Shown here: piece after piece, positions 28,388 through 42,563 of the stretch
Position numbering within the stretch: position 1 is the stretch's first letter
Layout of the letters: each line of letters opens with the position of its first letter
Source: Hybos culiciformis
Lineage: Eukaryota; Arthropoda; Insecta; Diptera; Hybotidae
Length of the DNA: 64,000 nt
Direction of reading: 5' to 3'
Assembly (NCBI GenBank): GCA_964007475.1
Contig: OZ023274.1
Span: 103,339,372-103,403,371, forward strand
Position numbers and translations under genes: made by a program
The notes under the pieces: model-generated
Database searches by the model: none
What the model was told of the DNA's origin: nothing
What the model saw: only the letters and a program-made list of their open reading frames with translations

Positions 28388-28500
28388 GAACTTTTGTCTG
28401 TCAGTGTATGGGGAAGATTATCTCAAAAACTATTCGACGGATTGAATTGAAAATTTGGCCCAGAATTTCTTTCGATAAAAGCTGAATCGAGATTATAATA
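28388..28500 (+). repeat. Dispersed repeat copy B
   Basis: It has the same ordered blocks as the copy at 20822: CTGTCTGTC words, GGGGAAGATTATCTCAAAAA, CTATTCGACGGATTGAATTG, then AAATTTGGCCCAGAA. It continues with weaker similarity to about 28575. It is clearly homologous to copy A at moderate identity, so this is an old multicopy family. Confidence 0.6.
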
Positions 28501-30494
28501 TGTTTTTCTTCTTTTGGAAACTTCCATAAATGTAGTGTGTTAAAAATACGAACTTTTGTATGGGATAATCTATTTATATATGTACTATGTACACTAGCAG
28601 AAAAATGAAGAATAAATTTAAATAAATAAGTGAAGATTAGATAATTTTTGTTTGAAAGAATTAAATATATTTGAAAAATTATTGTTATTCTAATAGGTAT
28701 AATTTTATTGCACTTAATATTTACTTAGCTAGATATTATATTATTAATTAAACAATAAAAAAATCAACACAGTAGTGAGCGTAAGCCATTAGAATTATTT
28801 AAAATTTATGGTTTTGATTATAATTCATATTTTTATTTTATTTATTAGTACAGGGATTGTATAACATTGTTTTTATTGAGTGTTAACCATTTTTATTTTA
28901 TTTTTGATTTTTTTTTTTAAATATAATGTTACCAACTAAATATCATATCAGTAGGTAAGAATATTTATTTAATTCTTAACTATACTTATGGGATTTTATG
29001 AAAAAAAAATTTATATTTTTCAAATTATTTCTGTATAGAATTTTATTCAGCAAAGTACAATTATGCAGCTCGATATTTAACGGGCTAACGTTAATAGATA
29101 GATATGCGTTAATAAATTTATCTAGATATAAAATGGTTCAAAATCAACATTATAAGACACCTAAATTTCGAGTTATAAATAATTTAAACTCAATATGTAG
29201 TTCGTCTCAGAAATAGAATAGAAAAGTAATAACTAAATTTTTTTTAAATTATTTTCATATTCTAAAATAATAATCAATAATGAACTTTGATACAAATAAA
29301 AAACCCAAATTTATTCATATTATTAAAATTTTATGAGAAAAACAAAGTTATTTAATAAAATATTTTATTAATAATGTATATACTTAAATTTATTTATTTT
29401 TTTTTGTTGTAAAACTAAGTATTTTATTAAATTATTTGTTTTTATCTTCTATTTTTCTTATGTATATATACTTAATTAATCAAGGTTATTAAAAATATTA
29501 TTATGAAAATAAATCATTTTAATTGATCACCCAGTTCTATAATAATGAATTAATTCGATCAAATATATATACTAAATAATATATTATTTATAAAAATCCT
29601 AGTTTTTATTAAAAAAATAATATACATAATGTCGTATAGTATTTACGTTTAATTTAAGTTTATTCAGTATTTTTTAACATCTGTTGTGTTCAAAAACAAA
29701 CTTTGAATTTTAATAACTAATTTTCAAGGTTAACTTTATAGAGGTATATTTAACATTAAAAATATAAATATTGCTCTTTTTTTTTTATTTATTAACGGAA
29801 CACGAGCACCCGAGAAATTTTTTTAAAGTCCTAAATAACCATCCTAAAACTAATAATAATTTTATTATAATTATTTTTAATATAAATTTATTGATAATTA
29901 AAACGATTAAAACCTTAGGGAGATGATTACTAATATTTATATTAATTCTTATTTTCAAATAAAAAATTGATGTGATGAATATAATAATTTCGTTCCACAA
30001 ACATATTATGCGTTTATAATGTACTATTTATGGGTACTAGATAATAATTATGTGTATTTTATAAAAAAAAAAAACAAATTTTATTGAATTAATGAACAAA
30101 TAAAAAATAATATTTTATTTATTTCTATATTAGATTAAATTCAAATAAAATAGAAAAATATATATAAAAAGAAATTTCATTATCATCATTTTATTTTATT
30201 TTAAGAAATTGCCAACCTCAACACAATTATAATAATAATATTAATGAGAATGATAACACATCATTGATGTTATTAAAAGAAACAAAACCAGATAGTAATT
30301 ATCATGTAAATAAAAAAAAAATTAAATGAGGTGACTTTTTTTTAAAGAAATATTTGTATAATTTAATTCTACTTCTTTCTACATAATTTAAAAAGATAAA
30401 ATACTACACAAAAAAGTTATTAACATTACACCTATCAATGAACCAGCATTAAACAAGACAACGTTATATCAAAATGTAATTCAGAATTGAAATT

Positions 30495-30538
30495 ATTTTA
30501 AAAATTTAAAATAATGATTTTAAAAATTTAAAATAATG
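30495..30538. repeat. 22-bp tandem duplication
   Basis: Two perfect adjacent copies of a 22-bp AT-rich unit beginning ATTTTAAAAATTTAAAATAA. Confidence 0.9.
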
Positions 30539-33500
30539 ATATCCATTGATATAATATAATTGATATAATTCAAGAAAATTTTCAATAAGTTACAATCAGA
30601 TATAAAAATTTCATTTTAATTAATTAAAAATATTATAAATTAAAATAAACATTCCGAAATAATTCTTACAGAAATGAACACCTTGAATATGTGAGTAAAT
30701 GAAGCTTTCAGAAATGACGTTGTTTGAAAAAGGAGGCTGTATAATCTCTGCAGGAACATTCGAAAAAGCATTTGTTACGTTGCACTCGAAAAGATTTTTA
30801 GACATAAATTATTTCGCAGTGCCATAATACGAACTAAGATTTTTATAATTTCTTAATTTTTGCAGATTGTCAAAAATATTTCTTCAATATATTTTAAACA
30901 AATGTGCAAATGCATATAAAGACCTATGTTACTACAATATTGCAGAAAACCATTTGTTATTCTAAATGCATATATTTTACCGGCTTTCTATAAATAAATT
31001 TCTCAATATATTAAAAAAATAAAAAACTACAACCCACTTTTTTAAATTTTTTTTTTTTAATTAATGATACTCAATTAAAATTTTATAACATAAGTACATA
31101 AAATACTGAAATAAAAAACGATATCCTAAAAAAATTGTTTTTTTTTTTTTAAATAAAAGTTAAATAATGTTAACTTTCCAGTTGCTTACAGACATGATAT
31201 TATGTTGTGTACCTTATAAATATATTATGTTAAAACTATATAGAGTTTTCAAGTTGAAGAAAAATGAAGTTAAACTACATTTGATGTTTTTTATTTTATT
31301 AAAAAAAATAAAAAAAATAAAATGCAAAGTAAAGATAGAGTTCATTCATAATTATAAGTAATAAAATTTTATAATATTAACTGGAAAAAAAGAATATAAA
31401 TATTTTTACTGAAAATGGGTGGAATTGAAAATATTGAATGAACGCAAAATTAAAAAAAAAAATATATTGTATAAAATATTTTTTTTATGAATCGTATATT
31501 TTGAAATTGGCCTGAGTTAATAACAAATATTGAAAGATAAAAATAGGGAAAGCTGATTTCTGTTAGATCAATCCAAATAATTTATTTAAAGTTTTTATCC
31601 TTTTCAAGAAATAAAAGTAGTTTTTATTATTTTGATGTTATTATTTTCCACAGAATTATGTGGTACCTAGATAACTAATTAAAATACAAAATAATATATG
31701 CGACAACATAATACAAGTACAAGTCAATTGAAAATGTCTACAGGTTGTATTTCATATTTTTGTTGAAGATTTCTTCAGTTTTCGTTTTTTTTTTTTTCAT
31801 TCAAAGCGATCTCTGTTGTAACTTTTATCTCATCTTTAACATGCTGAGATGTACGAAATCGTCAAAAATATTTGGTTAAAATATTCGCAAATTGACTGAT
31901 ACTTACTGGACTGCTGGTGAGTGCATTCTATATTTTTGTATAATGTTCTTTTACTTTTTCTTCTTGGCAATGTTAAATACAACATCATGATGGTTAATGT
32001 GAAAGATTAGAATTTAAAAATTTTGTATATTTAAAAAACTAAGGTTAAAATATAAAACTCTCACGGTACTTTATGATGAATAATTCTAATTTTTTTTTAT
32101 ATTCTTTTTTGTCCATAAGAACAGTAAAAGTTTTTTTTTATTGAACAAAAATAAAAATAAAACGAATTTAAATCAAGTATTATTTTTTTGCTTCGTGAAT
32201 ATTTTATTAATCTAGAAGAAATCTAAATAAAAAATAAATAATAATAAACGTAAACGTGATTGTTAGTAGTGTTGTGAATGTATGGGACATTTTCAGGGGC
32301 AAATTACGCAATGAAAATTTTGAGCAAGGCGCCATCAACTCCACTCTAAAATACTTATATATAAAATTTTTTTTGCGCCATTGATTGTTATTAAACTGAT
32401 TATTAAATTGATAGCTTGACAGTGCTGTTTTTTTTTTTATTTTTAATTAAAAAGGAAAATATTATTATTCATTAACATTTATACCTAATCAATTTTATTT
32501 TGCTATATGTTGATTTTTTATTATTTTTTTTTTGTCCCACCTCTATGTAATATGAGCCAAAAAGTAAAAAAGAGTTTTGGTTTTATTTTTTTTCATAAAT
32601 TTAGTATTTTTAATGACTTAAAATATTCTTAAACTAATACCCAAAGAATTTAGTTCGAATTAGTATAAAACAACATAAGAATATTTGATTTTAAATTTTA
32701 AATCATAAATTGAAATTTGAGTTTAGGAATGCAACCTTCAAACGATAAAGGCTACTCTAACTTGATAAGTATTTGCGAAGACAAAAATCAAAACTTACTC
32801 TATACTAAGAAAATTTTATTTTACTAATTACCTGCTATAGAAAATATATTTTATTGTAGTTGCATTTTTAATCTGCTGGCTGTGTCAAATTTCCCTAATG
32901 TAAGTACAATTTTTTTTATATCTAAAAAATTCTTAATTTGTTTTCTAAATGATATATATGAAGAAAATATACTAAAACAATTTTATAAATTCCTATGTTC
33001 TTGAACTTTAACCAATTCAATAATTAAGTAATGTTGTTTAAATGTAAATTAAAATATAAAGCAATAAATAAATACCAAATACAGTAAAAATATTAATACA
33101 AAATCAAAATTATTTGATATTATTTGATAAGAATTATATTTCTTATATTGAATGTCGTCAAGCTTACTTAAATTATAAAATTATTTCAAAATTGACCGAT
33201 AACTAGCAGCATAAAATTACCTTGTCATTATAGAGTATAATAGACAGTAATATATACAGAAAGTTTAATATTTTTTAACTTCATAGCGCACTGATTAATA
33301 TATTTTCTTATTTACAGAACTTTAAGCAATAATATGAGGTTAATTCGCATTCTCTTATATTCTCAACCGTTTTTAATTTAATTTAATACAACATTTTTGC
33401 ACTAATGAACTTTTCGAAATACTCATTTGTTTGAATATTCTACGTTTGAGAGCTTTTTCTTTTACAGAGATTAGAAGTCATTTGAAAAAAAAAAATAAAA

Positions 33501-34629
33501 TTTTAAAAAATTAATTAGTATTTTAGAATAACTAATTACTAGTGTTGTCAGCTATAGCCGATTTATTTTTATTAAAAAATAGAATTTAGATTATTATGAT
33601 TGTCGCCTTAAAAGTCCCTATAAAACTTCTTCTCAGATTCATGTAACTTTCCTGATCAAAGGAAAATACTTAATATTCGTGTGAAACAAAAATATAATGA
33701 AAAAATCTGAAATATTATTCATTCAGTGATTTTTGTTATAAATCTATGATATGCATCAATCAAACATACGATTTAAGCTTCCAGTTTTTGTTTTCTTTAG
33801 AGTGTTTAACTTAACCTTGTTCCTTTTTTCAGTTTTAATATTTAATTTTAAAATTCGATATTTTTAATCTACCTAAAAAAAAAAAAAATTTAAATAAATA
33901 AATGCTCACAAGCACAACAATGGGGCGTACAACAGAATATCTGTGATACTTTCAATAAATAATGTTAAGCCCCACAAGATAAACAGTCGTATTAATATAA
34001 TGATTTTGGATTTAATGTTGCTATGTTAATTCAAATTTTTTAATTAAAAAGGAATTCATTGAAAGCATTGAATAACATACTCTTAAAAATAGAAAAAAAT
34101 ATATTCTAAATGGCTACACTTAATTTTCTCATTGCAACTTGGTCGAGTACAAACTACTTTTTTTTCTATTTATTCTATCGAAAAGTTTAAAAAAAACTTG
34201 TGACGAATTGATACATTAAATTTTAAATTTATTAACATGTATTTTAATAATGCCATTATATAATAATGAAAAAAAATTATTTATTGATATTATATTATTT
34301 TAAAATTGAGAGAAAAATTCATTTAGAACACAACATAGAATTCCCTTTGGATGGATATTTAGTTCGAGTAGCCGGGTGATCAGTTTGTCTTGCCCAGTGA
34401 GAGTGTAATTCACGTTTTGTTCAATATTTTTATATTTATTTTTATAAGATCATTGAAAATTTATAAATTTAGCTTAACTCTTTGTTATAAGATGGGAAAA
34501 CAATTTACTTTACTAAGAACCTTGTTTTAATAAAAGATCTTGTCAGGTAGATTATTCAAGTAAAACTGATTTTATTATCAATATAATTGGTTATAAATTA
34601 AATGAATATAAAAGAATTTATATGTATGC

Positions 34630-34700
34630 TGAGAGATACATATGAGGACGTCAAGGCCCAAAATGGGCTGTAGCGCCATTGAAGAAGAAGAAGAAGAGAG
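34630..34700 (+). mobile_element. Possible 3' tail of a non-LTR retrotransposon
   Basis: A short GC-richer block (GGACGTCAAGGCCCAAAATG, then GGCTGTAGCGCCATT) runs directly into GAAGAAGAAGAAGAAGAG. A block of this kind ending in a trinucleotide microsatellite is typical of the 3' ends of some insect LINE or SINE copies. No reverse transcriptase sequence is present, so it would be a severely 5'-truncated copy. Confidence 0.35.
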
Positions 34701-35637
34701 ATACGTATATATTAAAAGAATATGTATAGCCATGTACTATGCCATGCTCTTAGCTTAGTACATAACTATAACAGACTTAAATCCTTTTTTCATGTGGTCT
34801 GTCTAAGCTTCTCAAATAAAAAAATATTGTTATTTCTAAATTCAGGAACATTTACGAAAATGTTGAGACAACTCGGCATAACAATAAATTATAAGTGTAG
34901 GAAAAAAAAAAATGTGTTAAATATATTCCGATACTACATATATAAAAAATAAAATTCGTATGAAAAAAAAAATTCGCTCAAGGAATTCAAAATTTTTTGA
35001 TATTAAAAAGCAAAAAAAATTAGCCGAAATTATATAAAAAAAAACAAAATGTTACAATAATTTTAAAATTCCACATGTGCAAAAAATTATTAAGTTTTGC
35101 GATATTATGTTTTTTTTTTGTTGTTGTTGTTATTTTATCTTATAGATTGAACTTCTTCGCGGTCTTACAATTTTTTTTATTTCATTTATTATTAGGTATA
35201 GACATGAATTAAAATTTTTTTTTTTTTATTATTTATTTGTGGTGACTTGGTGAGATATTAATGTTTATTTTTTTGTAAGAAAATTTTCCATTTCCAATAT
35301 AGCACGTATATTATTATTATATTTACAAATGTAAAGACAACAATAAAACTGATGTTTTTTTTTAATTTATGCGTATAATTTTGGTGGAAACATTTTCTAC
35401 ATAGTGTGTTATATGTATAAATAAATAATAAAAAAAATTCATCGAATATATAGTTATGTTACCCAAAGTCAATGAAATCAATTGTTTAATTCAATAATTT
35501 TTACTACGCAAATTAAACTTAAAAAACAGGGCTGAGATGTTGCTACAACTAACTTTAATATTACTATTGTGTTTTGTGTGTCATGTAATTATATTTTTCA
35601 TTTACTAATTATTAAATTTACTTATTAAAAAAATTAA

Positions 35638-35819
35638 CCCCCCATTTACACAGGCTGTTTTCGAAGATTAAAATGAAGATTTTTTTGAATGTGTGTTTAA
35701 AATTTGTATAAAATTTTTTCATGTGGGTATAAAATGAACAAATTTTATACAAATTCTACACACACATTCAAAGAAAATCTTCATTTTAATCTTCGAAAAC
35801 AGCCTGTGTAAATGGGGGG
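35638..35819. mobile_element. Fold-back MITE, Tourist/PIF-Harbinger-like, 182 bp
   Basis: The two halves form a nearly perfect hairpin. The left end starts CCCCCCATTTACACAGGCTG and the right end read on the other strand starts identically. The first 46 bases match, then arms of about 78 bp continue with one small indel and two substitutions, separated by a loop of about 25 bases. TAA flanks both sides (35635-35637 and 35820-35822), which fits the 3-bp TWA target duplication of PIF/Harbinger MITEs. It has no coding capacity. The high arm identity suggests a recent insertion. Confidence 0.88.
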
Positions 35820-35984
35820 TAAGATTTATAAATAATATATTTAGTATTTTAGAATATTAGATTCAACTGTCATACACATTTGGGGGAATTTTTTATTTAG
35901 TTTTTTCTATTAATATGGTTGATATTTATTTTCCAGAAATTCACTAAGAAGGTCTCTAACATAGAACCATAGTGTTACCACCGA

Positions 35985-36205
35985 CAAAAATCCTGGCCTA
36001 AGGTTGTGGACCAGGTTTCATAATATTAAAAGACCCAGTCTTTTATGCCAATTTTAGTAGGCTTCTAAGTTCGATACTCGAAACTTCGCTTGATTATTTG
36101 CGCTGTGTTGAATGCCCTGTAAAGGCCTTCCTAGACCTTGATAGGGTTGATACTGGCAGGTAAAAAGTTCAACGCTTTTTGGTTTAAGATAAATAAAAAA
36201 AAAAC
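35985..36205 (+). mobile_element. Possible LINE or SINE 3' fragment with A-tail
   Basis: A block of more balanced composition (for example CCTTGATAGGGTTGATACTG) ends GGTTTAAGATAAATAAAAAA. This is unlike the AT-rich surroundings and resembles the 3' end of a non-LTR element with a poly-A tail. No reverse transcriptase or clear tRNA-type promoter is seen, and I could not identify a target duplication. Confidence 0.3.
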
Positions 36206-37711
36206 TAAAATTAGTTCTCTCCACCCTAATTTAAACAAAAATTTAAAAAAAAAAAATGTGAATTAAGTTAATATACTCACACATTTTATCATAAATTAAA
36301 TAATATTATTCATAATTTTTCCGTATCAATAAAATAAAAATACTATGTGTACTACCTACCTATCAATATTTATGAATAAATAAATTAGCACTTCGACAAT
36401 TCGACATACATAGATTCTTTTTAATTTTTTTTTTTTTGGATAATTTCATATTAATTGAAACTTTCAAGAAATCTAAATCTGTAAAAAAAATGTCCAACTT
36501 TTTCTCATTTCAAATTTTTATTTATATATAGAAATATACAAAAAAAAGTTATTATTTCAACTACGTAAATAACAATTTACAAATATTCTTATTCATATAC
36601 AAGAAAAAAAAATTAACTTTATATTTTGGTTTTGTAAGAATAGGTGGGTTAAAGTTAAATATACCAGCAAAGAAAAAAAAAAAGTTTATATTAAAAAATA
36701 TGTTAATTATAAAATAAAGAAAAAAAAAACTTAAATTAACTATAGTAGTAAGTATATATATATATTATATTAAAGTTTACGCAAACGATCTTTTTTGAAT
36801 TGATAAAAAAAAAAACCATAAATGTTGTGTTTTAATTTTTAACTTCATATTTTTATGAAAAAAAAAGTTATCCAAAAATTATGAATTGAAACTTTTAAGA
36901 ATAAAATGTTGTGTTGTGACTAAATGTATTACGCAGATAATTTTCGTTATTTACATAAAAAAAAAAAAAAAGCATAAATTCAATTCAAAAAAGCTTCATA
37001 CAATAAGTATAGACACGAGAATAAAATGTTATATTTATAATTATTAAAATTTTCTTGTTTGTAAGATATATACAATAATTTTTTTCATCGATTAAGATTT
37101 ATTACCTTAAAATGAAATGAAAAAAAAAAAACATAATGTGCAATATAGAGTCTAGTCTAGACAATAATGAAAAGGCCATAATATTAATATTAATAGTAAA
37201 ATTCAGTAATTTTGATTTTATATAGTTGTATACAGTATACCTACTAATTTCAGTGAAAATATTAAGTTGTAGTACAGATTTGTTATGCTTAATACAATGT
37301 GATAGTTATGTAAGTGGAAAATGTTCGCAGCCAGGAGCAAAGGAGATGCTAAATTTTATGAAAAACTATTGCATTACTAAATTTATATCTACACTTTATG
37401 TGTACTTACTTCACTTTTTATTTAATTTATATCCTTTACTTCCTTAATTTGGACCTTTTTTAATTTTGTGTGTAATATTTAAAATTTTTTGAAATATTTT
37501 ATTGCATTTCTGTGTTATATATATTTTGATAAACTATTATACATACATCAACCAATTACCAAAAATATTAAATGCAGTACTATAAAATAGGCACATTAAC
37601 CGGAACCAATGACTCAAGAAATGATCTAACCATCCTACAAGGTCAAAGAAAATAAAGTATAAGAACACTAAAAAAAAAAACTGGATGAAAAATCAGCTGT
37701 AAGATTATAAC

Positions 37712-38362
37712 TAGAGAGCGGAATTTCGTGCAGTCAAAATCTGAAAACGTGCAATTTAAACCTCAAAACTTGCAAAAACGTGCAATAAAAAATTTGAAAA
37801 CCTAAAATCCTGTAGGTAAATCGAAAACAAAAATATTTAGGAAATACAATTTAATAAAACGATTTTTTTTTTTGCAAAGTATAGCGGCTGTTTTGTTTTT
37901 ATCATATACGGCGCTGCATCACTAATAAAAAGTAAAATTTTATCTTGAAACATAGAGTTCTTAAAATAAGCTCCAAAAAAAAATTTTTTTTTTGTTCAAA
38001 TAACTTTATAGCAATAAAAGAAAAAAAAAAATAAATAAAAAAAAAAATTTAAAAACAACGTTTTTATAACGGAATAAAATAACTAAAAAGTAAAAAATAT
38101 AATCAGATAATAATTGATAACATCATACCGATTTCCCTGAAAATTAATTCTCACGAAACTTTAAAACTTTAAAACGTGCACTGTTTTGCAAAAAAATCTA
38201 AAACGTGCAGTTTCGTGCAATGTACCCCAAAACGTGCAATTTCGTGCAACAGAAAATGGGTCTCAAAAAATATCATTTTACAAGATTCGGATAGATCTTT
38301 TGGTTCTAACCCATTCTAAATGCCCAAAAAAAAGGTGCAATTGCACGGAATTCCGGTCTCTA
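37712..38362. mobile_element. Non-autonomous hAT transposon, 651 bp
   Basis: The left end reads TAGAGAGCGGAATTTCGTGC and the right end, on the other strand, TAGAGACCGGAATTCCGTGC: 18 of 20 identical and matching the hAT start consensus YARNG. It is flanked by a perfect 8-bp duplication ATTATAAC (37704-37711 and 38363-38370), the hAT size. AAAACGTGCA occurs five times, all on the plus strand (37744, 37775, 38171, 38200, 38229), clustered near both ends like subterminal transposase-binding repeats. No transposase is encoded; the 72-codon frame at 38186-38404 runs across the right end and is incidental. Confidence 0.92.
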
Positions 38363-41300
38363 ATTATAACAAATGATTTGTATAACTACACTATAAAATT
38401 ATAGTTTTTATAATAATAAAAATTTTTATGTCGAATATTGCTAACGAACTACACGAACGGAAATATGTATTAACAAGTAAATGTACGATCTATTTTTTGA
38501 TTTTTTTAAACCAAATGGAAATTAGTAGAATTAGTAGAAGACACCTTGAAGAGCTTGAAGATTTAAATAATGGCAAGGAGCTGGTCTCTAAAATATTACT
38601 TATATATGAATAGATATTCTTCTATCAGTTTTATGCTAAATACATTCATATGGATGCATATGTGAGTCGAAGCATTTTTGTGAAGGTGTTGGGTTTCAGA
38701 TAAATAGTAAAATATACCTAAATTAGTACATAATTATCATAGGTTAAAAATCAATGACAATTTTAGATTGGTGTATACTTTACCAGTTTTAATATTATTA
38801 AAGTTATATATAATAATGATTTCCTTTGTCAAATGAAAGTAGAAAATTAGAATAACCAGGGCAATAGGATTTGATCTGTCAAAAACAATTCAAGATTAGT
38901 ATATATCGTAGTCATTTAATAGTGCAATAAAAAGTATTATTAAATGATTTTATTAACCAAATAAATTAATAGAAATGTTAGTGCCTTTAAATTGTTGTCA
39001 TCACTTGCTGATTGTACTAAATTTTAAAATTAAAAAATCATATCTAAAAGTAACTCTATTCCTAAAAATATTTTATTATAATTTGTTTTTTTACATAGTA
39101 ACTGAATCAGGTATATTAGAAATTTATTAAAATTCAACGACTAAGCAAATTTTTTAGAGACAGACAAAATTATAAATGATGAGCGATGTTTAAAATTTAT
39201 AATTTTTGTTTCTAAATAAATTAGGTATTAATTACTGTGATAATGTATCCTAAGTGAATAAGTAAATATTTCAAACATTATTTTAGCAAAGCTTTTTCAA
39301 CAGTACTATACATACTTATTATATAGCAACACTATTTTAGTTCTTGTGATATTTACTTTTAAAATAATAAAAAAAAAAAAAATCGTAAATGGAATGTTAA
39401 CCGCAGAAGAAACAATAAAACAAAAAACAAACAAACCATTTTTTCCATTAAATATTTTTAATTGTATATTATTTAAAAAAAAAAAGAAAAAAATCTTAGA
39501 TTTCAGATTCTTGAATAATTCTCATTTAATCTGCATTTTTCGAAGTTAACCATAATTTTTTATTGCAAATAAGTTAAAAAATTTAATTGGAAAAGCTTCG
39601 ACATCTCCACATCTAATCCAAATGTTTAAAATTCCCTTCTGCACTGTGCATTCAACTTGTATTTACCCAGTTGTCTAGTTATAAGCAAATAACTTGAAAA
39701 ACCATTTTTAAAAACTTATAAAGAATAGATAAAATTACATAAACTGGTACCGGTCAGTAGTTTTTTTTTAAACGTATTTGTGCTTACCTCTTTATATCTA
39801 AGTTTTAATAGCATAGTTTTTTTTTGCAAAAGAATTTAACTTTATCATCTTTCTTCAAACTATACTAAACCCTACATTTAACGTAAACACTGTTTTATGT
39901 TTTTTTGATATTTAACTGAGGTTAAATGGTCTAATTTTAATAATTTTATTTGTCGATATTGTCATATCAAGTCATTGGACAACAGTAACTGCAACTTAAA
40001 AATTATATATACCTATAAGAATATTTATACAGTAAGTATCTGTTTATTTACCTTTTTTTTTTCCTTGCTAATTCAAATTTTCTAATTCCAAGCACCGTGA
40101 ATAAGAAAATTATTTTTTTTAATTTTTTTTTTTAAATGCAATATAAATATTATGATTTTTTTTAACGTATTAAAATGTTTTTTTAATATTTAAACATAAA
40201 TATATGTATATATAAATAATTTTGAATATTTAAATCAAAAAAAAAAAAAATTGTATAAATTTTATTTTTATATATATATATAAAAAATGTTTTTTTATAA
40301 AAATGTGGAAATTTTTTTTATTTTTTGAACAGGAAAACCAATAAGAAAATGAAAAAATAAATATATTTTGTACATATTACGAAAACATAAGTCACACTAT
40401 ATAATTTATTTTATTTATTTTTTTTTTTTAATATATAAATAATGTGGAGACACAAAATAAAATTTGAAAAAAAAAAATGTATATCTTAAATCCAAAGAAC
40501 CTGAATTTTATATATAGTATATATGTACATTTATTTTTTTTTCAAAATAAAAAATTATATATTTTGTTTTTTAATTTATTTTCTTTAGATGCGTTTTTCT
40601 TCTGTTAAAACTTTCTTTTAAGTATTTAATAATTTAAATATATATAGATAGAGTTTATTTATTTTTATTTAATTTTTTCAAATAATTTTCGGTTTTTTCA
40701 AAACAAAATATGTATATGAGAAAAAAGAATTCAAAAAAATAAAAACCGAAATTAAAAAATAAGAAAAACAAAAAAAAAAAAAAAACCTAATTTTCTTTTC
40801 CTTTTTTTCTTTTAATTTTTTGTTTTTTAACTGCGCGCTCTGCTCCAAAGTCAAAAGATAACTAAAACTAAAAAAAAATTTTTATTTTCCAACATATAAA
40901 AATTAATTATTTTTCATTTTTTTTTTTTTTTTTAACTCAAAGCTACACTATACTGTTGACTAAAATAAAAATAATAAAAATAAAAAAAATAAAACACAGA
41001 ATAAAATATAACAAAATTCAAAATGAAAAGATACTTAAGCCGCTTATCAGTGATGCAAAATAATATTTACAATATATTCGTGTACCGTAGATAGACAGAA
41101 TTCAAAACAAATAAAATAAATATAACATATAAGAAAAATAATTAAAACAAGAACTTCAACAATAAATCTATCTGCATATGCATACATATGTATATAAATA
41201 TTATTTAAATAAGATTAATTTTTTTCTGATTAAACTCTGAAATAATATTAAAATGTAAATACTAATAATAATATCAAAATAAAAAAAAAACATTGGAATT

Positions 41301-42563
41301 ATACTGGTTTTTATTTTTTGATTATTATTATTTTGAGAACAATAATTTTTCTACAATTAAGCGTAAACTTGTGTTACTAATTATACACATTTATTTAATA
41401 TATTGGTTGTAGAAGAAAGTATGTTAATAAATGTCGATAAAAAAACTTGCTAATTATCAATCCCTTTCAAATGACTATAAAAATCAATTCATAAGATTCA
41501 TAAATTCTTATGGTTTTTAGTAGCTCTTGATTAAACAATTATGGTTTTAGGTCCTGATCCTGATCAAGTAAAGTAATTTTTGGAATATTGTGCAGAAAAT
41601 CAGAGATAATGGCGCGAAATAGTTGTAGAGGAGAACAACTACAGGCATATTTTTCAAATTTTTTGAACTTGATTTGAAAAACAAAAATGGAGTTAGTAAA
41701 TTTTCACATAACGACGCCACGAAGGACGATTATTTATATTTAATTAAAATGGCATCATATTTTCATAAAATAAGAAAACATAAAGTATCTACAATATTAT
41801 AAAACAATAAAAACCATGTTTCTGGCTTCAACTTTTTTTTTATTTATACTTAAAGTTTTCCACAAAATCACTAGGCCACCAGCTAACATGCAAATTTGAA
41901 GGTGCTGTTAGACTAGTTTTAAGATATTTTATTTCGAAAACCTAAACGAAATTGAGATCTATATCTAAAATTTAGTTTGACAATTGAAAATTTCATCGAA
42001 AAACATTATTCGATATACGGTATTTTTAAAACTAGATGATAGTCCAAAAATCCACACATAATGTCAAAATAAAAATGTAGAACATTTTTTAAGTAGCGCC
42101 TGAAATTAAATAATCAGCTATTACGATCGACAAGAACATAATATCACCACAAGAATACAAAATAGAACCGTACTAACTTTTTAGTGAAAACTATGTTGTG
42201 TTTTTTAGAGTCGACAAAAAGTTGATCTTTTTTATTTGTTTTTTTTTCGAAAATTGTATTTATAACTTTTCTTAGTAATTTGTTTTTGATAATTTCTTAT
42301 AGTTTTGTTGCGGATAAATTAAAAAAAAAAAAGGAAAGATAATTTTTTCTTATTATTTATGTTGTCTATCTTTTTTTTCTTCTCAGAGATTGAAATAAGA
42401 AAATCAGTAAAAAAAATATGCTAACAATATGATTTTGCCTATTTCGTAGAATTTTTTTTCTTCTTTTTTTTGTTATACCTAATTCTTGTTAGTTAAAATA
42501 AGATGACACATGTTAAAGAAGATGTTTGAAACATATCGTAGAAATTATATTTCTTGCGATTCA

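Noticed and set aside
33546..33570. TAGTGTTGTCAGCTATAGCC, hAT-like start
   Set aside because: No matching right end downstream.
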